DNA of 27,632 nucleotides from an uncultured Eubacteriales bacterium (GTDB lineage: Bacteria > Bacillota > Clostridia > Christensenellales > Borkfalkiaceae): NCBI GenBank assembly GCA_900543915.1, contig UQTB01000026.1, forward strand, positions 1 to 27,632, in the 5' to 3' direction. The position numbers and the translations under genes were made by a program. Each line of letters begins with the position of its first letter. Position 1 is the first letter of the stretch. Of this stretch, positions 17,722 through 23,756 are shown piece by piece. Under the pieces are notes generated by a model, which worked only from the letters and a program-made list of their open reading frames with translations, ran no database searches and was not told the origin of the DNA.

Positions 17722-18153
17722 TACAAAAAATAAAAATAGTTTACTTTTTCATCGACTTATAATCAAAATCAATCAATCCTTTCTGTAATTTTAACGTAAA
17801 AAATCGAACTTTGTTAAAAATAATCCCTGTTCGCGGCAAAGACATCGGCTACCGCATAACCGTCAGCCAAAATGCGGGCGCCGTCGTTTGTTTTCATGTC
17901 AAACAAGGCGGCAGCTTTCCGTCCCGTTTCAGCTCTTTTGCCCGAATCCCTCAGCGGTATTTTGTACCCGCGGTTCCGCCGGAGTTCAAAGAAGCGCTTT
18001 CTCTTGCCGCGCCTGCGCTTTCTCCCCGCAAATTTGCCGCGGAATTTATCTCCGGAGAACGCCCCGGCGAGAAGCCCTGTTTTGAACCCGAAAAACGATA
18101 TTTCCGAATAAGCAGATCGGTAACAGGTTTTCAGATCGCCGGTACATAATAAT
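17722..18153. other. Intergenic stretch with no recognisable gene
   Basis: The first 90 bases are AT-rich; the rest is GC-rich like the coding neighbours. Open frames exist on both strands (plus 17811-18149, minus 17814-18209). Neither has a ribosome site, and neither translation resembles a known family or shows a domain. The minus frame is crowded with Arg/Lys runs, as expected of out-of-frame GC-rich DNA. It could be a degraded gene. Confidence 0.5.
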
Positions 18154-18263
18154 CCACCCGCAAAGCGGGTGGTATTACATTTTCGGGCATAGCCCTTGTT
18201 CACTGGCATAACGCAAATGCGTTATGCCAGTCACGCATTTGTTACTTGCTGCCCGTAAACGGG
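18154..18263. repeat. Cluster of four hairpins (possible structured RNA or mobile-element end)
   Basis: Four inverted repeats follow one another. They are CCACCCGC/GCGGGTGG (18154-18172, loop AAA), GGGC/GCCC (18185-18195, loop ATA), a perfect 14-bp stem ACTGGCATAACGCA/TGCGTTATGCCAGT (18202-18231, loop AA), and CCCGT/ACGGG (18252-18263, loop AA). All have tiny AT loops. None is followed by a T-tract, so they are not ordinary terminators. The pattern resembles subterminal hairpins of IS200/IS605-type elements or a REP-like repeat, but no transposase is nearby. Confidence 0.7.
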
Positions 18264-18397
18264 TCTTTTCTGCGCTTTCCTTTCTTCTCCTTTGTCTTGC
18301 TCCACTTTCTTGATTGCTCTTTTTCCTTTTCTCTTTCCTTTTCTATCCTTGCTTTTCCTGCTCTTTTTTGTGCATCGGCAAAGCCTTTTTTAACCAC
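18242..18397 (-). CDS. Lys/Glu-rich short reading frame, possibly the tail of a lost gene
   Basis: This minus-strand frame of 51 codons could open with GTG at 18397 and ends before the hairpin cluster. It encodes a highly charged peptide (RIEKEREKEKEQSRKW, then KGKRRKDPFTGSK at the end). The low-complexity Lys/Glu run followed by the tidy DPFTG ending looks like the C-terminal tail of a real protein rather than noise. There is no proper ribosome site; the frame remains open upstream as far as the isomerase terminator. It may be a gene remnant or part of a repeat unit with the adjacent hairpins. Not recognised. Confidence 0.3.
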   Translation of the reverse strand: MVKKGFADAQKRAGKARIEKEREKEKEQSRKWSKTKEKKGKRRKDPFTGSK

Positions 18398-18422
18398 GCC
18401 TCTATCGCGTGCTTTTCTTACA

Positions 18423-18455
18423 CAAAAAAAACAACCTGCCTGGGCAGGTTGTTTT
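18423..18455 (-). terminator. Terminator of the RpiB-like isomerase gene
   Basis: A perfect 13-bp stem (18428-18440 with 18443-18455; core ACAACCTGCC) with a 2-base loop runs into TTTT on the minus strand. Confidence 0.88.
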
Positions 18456-18467
18456 CCGACAGTTTCG

Positions 18468-19040
18468 TTATTCCGGCTTGGTCTCCAAGGTGAGATCGTA
18501 ATCGCCGAGGTGCTTTACTTTGAACCCGTTTTTCTTGTATTCCTCATAGTTGAACGCCTCCAGCTCGTCGATCGCCAGCTTGTGGAATTCATAGAAGTTA
18601 TGCCACCACTCGTAACCCGTGCCGAGCTCCGCGTTGAGATAGGCGTCCGCAATGTCGCAGCCCATCTGCGGAGCGACATAAAACGCGCCCATCGCCAGAA
18701 CGTTGACGCCGTTTCCGGTAATTGCGCGCAGCGCCGCCGGAACGCTCTCCACCACGCCCGCGTGGACGTGCGGGCACTTGGACGCCGCGATATGGATCCC
18801 CATTCCGGTGCCGCAGAACAACAGCGCGCGCTCGAATTCCCCTTCGGAAATTTTACTCCCGACGCGCAGCCCCACTCTGTGGAACATGTTTTCGGTGTCG
18901 TTGGGATCGCTGTCCCTGGTGACGCCGAGGTCGGTGATCTTCCAGCCCTTTTTGGTCAGATGTTCGACGACCGCTTCCTTCAGCGGGAATCCCGCGAAAT
19001 CCGCGCCGACCACCAGATACTTGTCTTTTACCGTCTTCAT
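18468..19040 (-). CDS. RpiB/LacA/LacB family sugar-phosphate isomerase
   Basis: The 190-residue protein belongs to the RpiB/LacAB fold that interconverts aldose and ketose phosphates. Recognisable elements are VGADFAGFPLKEAVVEHL at the N-terminus, the active-site Cys76 in FCGTGMGIHIAASK, and the GNGVNVLAMGAFYV block. It is about 40 residues longer than standard RpiB, with a C-terminal extension rich in aromatic residues (GYEWWHNFYEFHKL). The substrate could therefore differ from ribose 5-phosphate. The start MKTVKDKYLV is preferred because GGAGGA lies 7 nt upstream. It has its own promoter and terminator. Confidence 0.85.
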   Translation of the reverse strand: MKTVKDKYLVVGADFAGFPLKEAVVEHLTKKGWKITDLGVTRDSDPNDTENMFHRVGLRVGSKISEGEFERALLFCGTGMGIHIAASKCPHVHAGVVESVPAALRAITGNGVNVLAMGAFYVAPQMGCDIADAYLNAELGTGYEWWHNFYEFHKLAIDELEAFNYEEYKKNGFKVKHLGDYDLTLETKPE

Positions 19041-19110
19041 AACTTTTCCTCCGATCATTTTTTCAGCAATCCGCGCGAATTGTTTGCGCGAACTTATTTC
19101 GGTCTATTCT

Positions 19111-19139
19111 ATTGTAACCCGTAAAAGAAGATTTGTCAA
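19111..19139 (-). promoter_or_regulatory. Promoter of the RpiB-like gene
   Basis: TTGACA (19134-19139), a 17-bp spacer and TACAAT (19111-19116). The leader of about 65 nt contains two direct copies of TTCGCGC. Confidence 0.8.
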
Positions 19140-19232
19140 CCCGTTCGTAAAAATTATCGGCGAATTTTTCCGCACCGGCCCGGCGAAATAAAAAAAACCG
19201 CCCGGCGGCGGATTCTCCCTTTAAAATTCAAA

Positions 19233-19267
19233 AAGCAATTAACACTGTTAACTGCTTCCTGAATAAT
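19233..19267 (+). promoter_or_regulatory. Palindrome and promoter of a small transcription unit
   Basis: A perfect TTAACA-C-TGTTAA palindrome (19239-19251), extended outward by AAGCA/TGCTT with one mismatch, overlaps a possible -35 box TTAACA. After 17 bp follows AATAAT (19262-19267). The layout suggests a repressor-controlled promoter. Confidence 0.4.
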
Positions 19268-19287
19268 ATATGATAAGGGGGAAAATG

Positions 19288-19389
19288 ATGAGCACTTTCA
19301 AGCAATCTGTTTCCCTGATTGCAGTAATACTATACCACATCCGGCGGGGGTTTGTAAAGCGTTTGAACCCCGTTTTTTTTATTTTTTGA
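19288..19389 (+). CDS. Small hydrophobic/basic peptide, possible toxin-like peptide or spurious frame of an sRNA
   Basis: The frame of 33 residues starts MSTFKQSVSLIAVILYH, has a short hydrophobic stretch (VSLIAVILYHI) and then a basic segment (RRGFVKRL). An AAGGGGG ribosome site lies 6 nt before the second of two tandem ATGs. Its start resembles that of holin-like toxins (MSTF...), but the usual continuation is missing and the last third lies in a terminator hairpin. Transcription of this unit is better supported than its translation. Confidence 0.35.
   Translation: MSTFKQSVSLIAVILYHIRRGFVKRLNPVFFIF
19347..19380 (+). terminator. Plus-strand terminator of the small transcription unit
   Basis: GGGGTT (19347-19352) pairs with AACCCC (19366-19371) and is followed by G and eight T residues. 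It lies on the plus strand although the flanking genes are on the minus strand, which implies a separate plus-strand transcript. Confidence 0.7.
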
Positions 19390-19410
19390 AAAAATTTTCA
19401 AAAAATTTTT

Positions 19411-19905
19411 TCACTTTTTATTTGCCGGGAGAAAAAAGTTTTTCGCAATGGCGAGGATGCCGCCCAGGGCGGAAAACACGCCCGCCAGAATCGCCCCGAC
19501 GTTCAGCGCAAAGACGAGCGCCTCCGAATCTCCGGTAAGCTGATCGCCGATGAACAGCGTGGAAAGCTCCGGCATCAGAAACAGAAGGACGGCGGAGACG
19601 ACGAAACAGAGAAACGCCGCTGCGCACATTCCCTTGCTCTTTGCAAAGAACGCGAGCGCGCCGCCCGCAAGCGGCAGAAAATACGCGATAAACGCCAGGA
19701 TATTGAAGTGAAATACCCACGTTTTGAGAGCGCCAGTCCCGCGCGCGTATCCGAATACGACCTGCGCGCCCGTATAGGTGTAATCCTTTTTCAGAACCGT
19801 CGTGGAAACGGCGTCCGCAAAGATCAGAAATACGGCGGTGAGCGCAAAAGCGGCGGAAACCGCTCCCAACAGAACGGAAATTGTTTTCAGCGTTTTCTTT
19901 TTCAT
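19411..19905 (-). CDS. Four-helix membrane protein, tandem paralogue B
   Basis: The 164-residue product begins MKKKTLKTISVLLGAVSAAF. It has four hydrophobic segments at about residues 7-30, 67-90, 95-116 and 134-158. No family is recognised. It resembles its upstream neighbour: VFHFNILAFIAYFLPLAGG here aligns with VFAFNFPLFLSLLLPLVGG there, followed in both by a Phe-rich helix, so the two arose by duplication. Its ATG overlaps the neighbour's stop (ATGA), with AAAGGAG upstream, so the two are translationally coupled. They may form a heteromeric membrane complex; this is inference. Confidence 0.75.
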   Translation of the reverse strand: MKKKTLKTISVLLGAVSAAFALTAVFLIFADAVSTTVLKKDYTYTGAQVVFGYARGTGALKTWVFHFNILAFIAYFLPLAGGALAFFAKSKGMCAAAFLCFVVSAVLLFLMPELSTLFIGDQLTGDSEALVFALNVGAILAGVFSALGGILAIAKNFFLPANKK

Positions 19906-20447
19906 TTTTCGACTCCTTTTCTTTCGGCAATCCGCACCGCCAGCGCGCACCCGCCCCCGACGAGGGAGCAGATGAGGGGCAGCAGCCAGAACAGCGACGC
20001 CGTCACGATCAGCGTAACGGCCCCCGTTTCCGCGAGATCGAGCGCGTTTTTGAGAAACGTACCGTACCCGGCGGGGATCAGAACGACGGACAGCGCGGAG
20101 AGCAGCGCTCCCAGCCCGAACAGCGCGACGGATACCCAGCCGAACGCCCTGCTTTTTCCCTCCGCAAAGCTGAACGCCCCGCCGACGAGCGGCAGCAGGA
20201 GCGACAGAAACAGCGGGAAGTTAAATGCGAACACGGGCGCGGTGGCAGACGATCCGTACGGATATTCCCCCGTCACCGTGCGGCTCGCCCCGAAAACGGC
20301 TTCGTACAAGCGGAACGACCAGTTCAGGCTGACGTCCCCTCCGTCGCCGACGGCTACCGTCACTGCCGGCAGAAAGAGCGCAAATACCGCCGCGACGCCG
20401 AGGACGAGCGACGCCCATTTCAAAATATCTTTCACAACTTTATTCAT
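19902..20447 (-). CDS. Four-helix membrane protein, tandem paralogue A
   Basis: The 181-residue product has four hydrophobic segments at about residues 9-34, 73-92, 101-127 and 142-172. A polar extracytoplasmic loop (GDGGDVSLNWSFRLYE ... SRTVTGEYPYG) lies between the first two. No known family is recognised. It is paralogous to the following coupled gene. GGGGA lies about 5 nt before the ATG. It begins just after the terminator of the ribosomal-protein operon, and no independent promoter is obvious, so read-through from that operon is possible. Confidence 0.75.
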   Translation of the reverse strand: MNKVVKDILKWASLVLGVAAVFALFLPAVTVAVGDGGDVSLNWSFRLYEAVFGASRTVTGEYPYGSSATAPVFAFNFPLFLSLLLPLVGGAFSFAEGKSRAFGWVSVALFGLGALLSALSVVLIPAGYGTFLKNALDLAETGAVTLIVTASLFWLLPLICSLVGGGCALAVRIAERKGVEK

Positions 20448-20457
20448 AGCGTTCCCC

Positions 20458-20492
20458 GAAAAAAAGCGCCCGGGAACTTCTGATCCGGGCGC
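20458..20492 (-). terminator. Terminator of rpsF-ssb-rpsR
   Basis: An 8-bp stem (GCGCCCGG at 20466-20473 with CCGGGCGC at 20485-20492) is followed on the minus strand by seven T residues, directly after rpsR. Confidence 0.88.
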
Positions 20493-20498
20493 GGTTTG

Positions 20499-20744
20499 TT
20501 ACTCTCCTTTAAACGGAAGCAGGTCTACGATTCTCGCGCGCTTGATGGCGCTGGCAAGAACGCGCTGGTGCTTCGCGCAGACGCCCGTCATTCTGCGGGG
20601 TAAAATTTTGCCCTTTTCCGTCACGTACTTTTTCAGCGTGTTGACGTCTTTATAATCGATCGCGTCGATCTTATTCTGGCAAAAAGCGCACACCTTTCTT
20701 CTCGGCGTTCTCTTCATGACCTTTTTCACTGCTTTTTCTTCCAT
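20499..20744 (-). CDS. rpsR: 30S ribosomal protein bS18
   Basis: bS18 binds bS6 on the small-subunit platform. The 81-residue protein has the conserved core IDYKDVNTLKKYVTEKGKIL and KHQRVLASAIKRAR. It keeps cysteines (CAFCQNK, and a Cys before AKHQR) as in zinc-binding C+ forms. AAGGAG precedes the ATG. It is the last gene of rpsF-ssb-rpsR, the standard bacterial order. Confidence 0.98.
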   Translation of the reverse strand: MEEKAVKKVMKRTPRRKVCAFCQNKIDAIDYKDVNTLKKYVTEKGKILPRRMTGVCAKHQRVLASAIKRARIVDLLPFKGE

Positions 20745-20764
20745 GATTCTTCTCCTTAACTTCG

Positions 20765-21178
20765 TTAAAACGGCAGCTGATCGTCGTCGTCAAGCTGTTC
20801 GAGCACAGGGCGTTCCCGCTTGACGGCAGGCGCGTCGTCATACGAACGGTCTTCCCCGCTGCCCTTCGGCGTCAGAAATTCCACTTCGTCCGCGACGATA
20901 TCCGTTACCGTGCGTTTGATCCCTTCCTTGTCCTCGTAAGAGCGGTTCTGCAGACTGCCGACCACCGCGACTTTGTTGCCCTTTTTCAGGTATCTGCCGC
21001 AGTTTTCAGCCTGTCCGCGCCAGACGGTGATGTTGAAAAAATCCGTCTCGCGGTTTCCGTCCGCATTCGCAAATCTCCTCGTCACAGCGATGGAGAAACG
21101 GCAGAACGCGACGCCGCTGCCCGTCTCCGACAGTTCGGGATCCCTTGTCAAATTGCCGATTAAAACTACCTTATTCAT
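20765..21178 (-). CDS. ssb: Single-stranded DNA-binding protein
   Basis: The 137-residue OB-fold protein coats single-stranded DNA during replication and repair. It starts MNKVVLIGNLTRDPELSET. The OB-fold is followed by a short linker and the acidic protein-interaction tip DDDDQLPF. The linker is short for an SSB. It sits between rpsF and rpsR, and its position in this operon marks it as the housekeeping copy. Confidence 0.98.
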   Translation of the reverse strand: MNKVVLIGNLTRDPELSETGSGVAFCRFSIAVTRRFANADGNRETDFFNITVWRGQAENCGRYLKKGNKVAVVGSLQNRSYEDKEGIKRTVTDIVADEVEFLTPKGSGEDRSYDDAPAVKRERPVLEQLDDDDQLPF

Positions 21179-21191
21179 CGCCCGCTCCCGC

Positions 21192-21473
21192 TTACAGCTT
21201 CGTAATGAGACGCCTTAAAACGCCGTCCGTAATGCCGACGACGCGCTTTAACTCCTGCACGAACGCAGGCGCCGCCTCGAACGTCATAACGACGTAAAAG
21301 CCCTCGGATTTGTACTGAATGGGGTACTGCAGTTTCTTCATGCCCCAAACGTCCGTCTTCTCCACGGTGCCGCCGTTTGCGGCGACTAGATCCTCGAACT
21401 TTTTGACGAGCGCATCTCTTGCTTCCTCTTCGAGCGCAGGGTCTAAGATGTAAAGCATTTCGTATTTCGTCAT
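21192..21473 (-). CDS. rpsF: 30S ribosomal protein bS6
   Basis: The 93-residue bS6 starts MTKYEMLYILDPALEEEA and contains WGMKKLQYPIQYKSEGFY, a family signature. It binds bS18. A GGGAGGT ribosome site precedes it. It heads the rpsF-ssb-rpsR operon with a near-consensus promoter and a structured leader that may bind the bS6:bS18 complex. Confidence 0.98.
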   Translation of the reverse strand: MTKYEMLYILDPALEEEARDALVKKFEDLVAANGGTVEKTDVWGMKKLQYPIQYKSEGFYVVMTFEAAPAFVQELKRVVGITDGVLRRLITKL

Positions 21474-21479
21474 TTTATT

Positions 21480-21525
21480 TACCTCCCGGTCTTATTCGGA
21501 TTGCGTTATTGCGCGCAATCAAGGT
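21480..21525 (-). promoter_or_regulatory. Candidate bS6:bS18 autoregulatory leader
   Basis: Between promoter and start, the leader forms a 7-bp hairpin (GATTGCG/CGCAATC) followed directly by CCG. An outer ACCT/AGGT pairing would cover the ribosome site. A hairpin with an adjacent CCG and an SD-enclosing helix is the known architecture of the rpsF leader motif. I matched it by eye only. Confidence 0.45.
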
Positions 21526-21531
21526 CTCTTT

Positions 21532-21560
21532 AATATAACAGATTTGAATTATTTTGTCAA
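21532..21560 (-). promoter_or_regulatory. Promoter of rpsF-ssb-rpsR
   Basis: Consensus TTGACA (21555-21560), a 17-bp spacer and TATATT (21532-21537). Confidence 0.85.
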
Positions 21561-21595
21561 TTGATTTCAGCAGATTCGCGATATTTTCGCCATTT

Positions 21596-23668
21596 TTACG
21601 CTGTCAGAATCGTATTCCATACCGAAGAGGGGATCTTGCCGACGAGCGTTACGAGCTCGGAGATCGTAAGGTCGCGGATCTTTTCATCCGGCTGGTTCGC
21701 GCCAGCCGGGTCGACGGTTCCGAGGAGCCCGATCTCCCACAGCGATTCGAGCGGCACGTTGTTGAACATCGCGGCGGCGGCTTCGACGCGCTCGTTCACC
21801 TTCACGAGGGGAACGGATTCCGCCGAACGGTAGGTCTGCGTCTCCTTGTCGTAATCGTACAGCAAAAAGAGCCAGATGTTAGACTGACCGCTCAAACGGT
21901 AAACGGTCTCTCCCGCGGACGGGTTCTCCTTTTTGGTATAATTGCCTTCGGCGTCCCGCACGTATGTATCGTGCAAGGAATACGTTCCCGCTTCTTTTTC
22001 CACAAACACGGTGATCTCGTCCGCAAAGACGTCCGTCAGGGTCAGCGCGGAGAGCACGTCCCCGATATTTTTGAGGTTCGCACCCTTCTCGTAGAGCGCC
22101 GCGATGATGGGGTTCTGCGCCGCGAGCTCCTCGCCGAGGATCTCTTTCAGCTTCACCTCTTCGACGCGGCTGCCGAGCTCTCCCACCGTCACGGGGACCT
22201 TTTCGCCGTTCTCCGTGCGGTAGCAGATGGCGTAAAGAATGCTCCCCTCCGTCAGGTCTTTGCCCAGGACGGATTCCAAAGTCACCCCGTCCACTGTGCT
22301 CTGAATTTTCGCACTGTCGCCGAGATCGCCCACCGTCAGATCGGCAAACGAAACAAGAAAACTCCCCTCCGGAATCTCCACCATATCGCCCAAAACCAGC
22401 GTATCCAGGCGTTCGCCGATCTGCGAGACGGTGGTCTTACCGCCGTCCGGCATGGTGAAGAGCGCCGTCAGAATTTTATTGTTCTGGCTGCCGCCCAGAA
22501 TATCCTCCAGCGCGATGTCGTCGATCATATTCTGCACGGCGTTCGGTTCGCCGAGCTCCCCGATCGTCATGTCCGCCATGCTTTTCAGCGGCGTGTCTCC
22601 GACGTCGATCAGCTCGCCGATCTTCAGGCTGTCCACGCGGTCGGTAAGCCCCCCGACCGTAGTCTCTTTCTGCTCTCCGTTTTCCGTATAATAACAGATT
22701 TTGTATAAGACGGAATCGGGCGCGGGCTCCAAGACGTCCGCCAGCGCGATGTTTTTGATTTCCTGCGAAATGGTGCTGCCGTCCCTGAGTTCCCCGACCG
22801 TCAGCTCCGCCATGCTTTTCAGCGGCGTGTTTTCGATGTCCGTCACAATGTCGCCGAGGGCGATCGCGTCGATGCGCGCGGTGATCTCCGTCTGGATCTC
22901 GCCGATCGAGAGCTCGTCTTCCCCCTCCCCGATGATCTTGACGAACAAATCGTTGTCGATGTGAATGTCGAGATCGGAGAGCTTCAAAGTATCCACCTTG
23001 TCGGTGAGCGACTGGGCGATGTCGTTGATCGCCCAGTCCCGCTCGAGGATCTTATCCACGAGCGTTTCCTCTCCGGAAGCGTCTGCAAAGAGCCTGATGC
23101 CGAAATCGTCCTGCAGATCTCCCAGCGTCATCTCGTTGAAATTGAGCCGCGCGGAAAGCTCCGTCATCGCCTCCGTGATGGGGAGATTCGCGATGCTGTC
23201 CGCACTGTCCGCGTCGAAGAGCGGCATTTCGGGAAGGGAAAATTCCAGAATCGTCGAAAGACTCGCGAGCGAAGCGGTGATCTGAAAGATCTCGTTGAAG
23301 TTTGCCCCCAGATCGGAAAGGGAAGCCGCCTTTAATTTATCATGATCGATCGTAAGGAGATCGGACAGCTTGCCGCTCCCGATCTGATAATTTTCGAGCT
23401 CGTCGATCTTTGTCTCGATGATGGGGAAAAGCGCTTCGATCTCCCCCACGCTCTGATTGCTCAGCGAGCCGACGAAGGCGATCGCCTCCTCGACGGTCTT
23501 TCCGCGGAGTTCCTCTCCCACGACGTCCTCTCCCAGCCGGGCGATGTCCGCGATCTGCCCCACCGTCACGGATTTATAGGCGATGACGCCCGCCCCCGCG
23601 ACGCCGGCGATGCCCAGGACCATCCCCAGGATGACCAACAGAATCCCTTTTAAAATTTTACCGAACAT
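21596..23668 (-). CDS. Membrane-anchored protein of ~78-residue repeats, family unknown
   Basis: This 690-residue protein has one N-terminal hydrophobic segment (about 8-30) and then an acidic region, probably outside the cell. From about residue 250 to 545 it consists of modules with a period near 78 residues. TPLKSMAELTVGEL (281-294) recurs as TPLKSMADMTIGEL (359-372) and VSFADLTVGDL (439-449). TVGGLTDRVDSLKIGEL (337-353) recurs at 413-429 and 494-510, and YKICYYTENGE (322-332) at 479-489. Shorter TLGDL/SIGEI units lie earlier. No catalytic motif is seen; a structural, adhesion or envelope role is possible. AAGGAG precedes the ATG and the promoter is perfect consensus. No terminator is seen, and the gene faces rpsF. 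Confidence 0.85.
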   Translation of the reverse strand: MFGKILKGILLVILGMVLGIAGVAGAGVIAYKSVTVGQIADIARLGEDVVGEELRGKTVEEAIAFVGSLSNQSVGEIEALFPIIETKIDELENYQIGSGKLSDLLTIDHDKLKAASLSDLGANFNEIFQITASLASLSTILEFSLPEMPLFDADSADSIANLPITEAMTELSARLNFNEMTLGDLQDDFGIRLFADASGEETLVDKILERDWAINDIAQSLTDKVDTLKLSDLDIHIDNDLFVKIIGEGEDELSIGEIQTEITARIDAIALGDIVTDIENTPLKSMAELTVGELRDGSTISQEIKNIALADVLEPAPDSVLYKICYYTENGEQKETTVGGLTDRVDSLKIGELIDVGDTPLKSMADMTIGELGEPNAVQNMIDDIALEDILGGSQNNKILTALFTMPDGGKTTVSQIGERLDTLVLGDMVEIPEGSFLVSFADLTVGDLGDSAKIQSTVDGVTLESVLGKDLTEGSILYAICYRTENGEKVPVTVGELGSRVEEVKLKEILGEELAAQNPIIAALYEKGANLKNIGDVLSALTLTDVFADEITVFVEKEAGTYSLHDTYVRDAEGNYTKKENPSAGETVYRLSGQSNIWLFLLYDYDKETQTYRSAESVPLVKVNERVEAAAAMFNNVPLESLWEIGLLGTVDPAGANQPDEKIRDLTISELVTLVGKIPSSVWNTILTA

Positions 23669-23727
23669 AACTTCTCCTTTTCCTGAAATTTCCTGTCATC
23701 GGAAATGTTTTCCCTTTATCAGAACTT

Positions 23728-23756
23728 ATTATAGCGCGTAACGCGCCGATTGTCAA
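23728..23756 (-). promoter_or_regulatory. Consensus promoter of the repeat-protein gene with palindrome in spacer
   Basis: Perfect TTGACA (23751-23756), 17 bp, perfect TATAAT (23728-23733). The spacer carries the inverted repeat GCGCG-TTA-CGCGC (23734-23746), placed where a repressor would block polymerase. The -35 box overlaps the rmuC stop codon. Confidence 0.8.

Noticed and set aside
17811..18209. Overlapping open frames on both strands in the 17.8-18.2 kb gap
   Set aside because: No ribosome sites, no recognisable domains, and Arg/Lys runs typical of out-of-frame GC-rich sequence.
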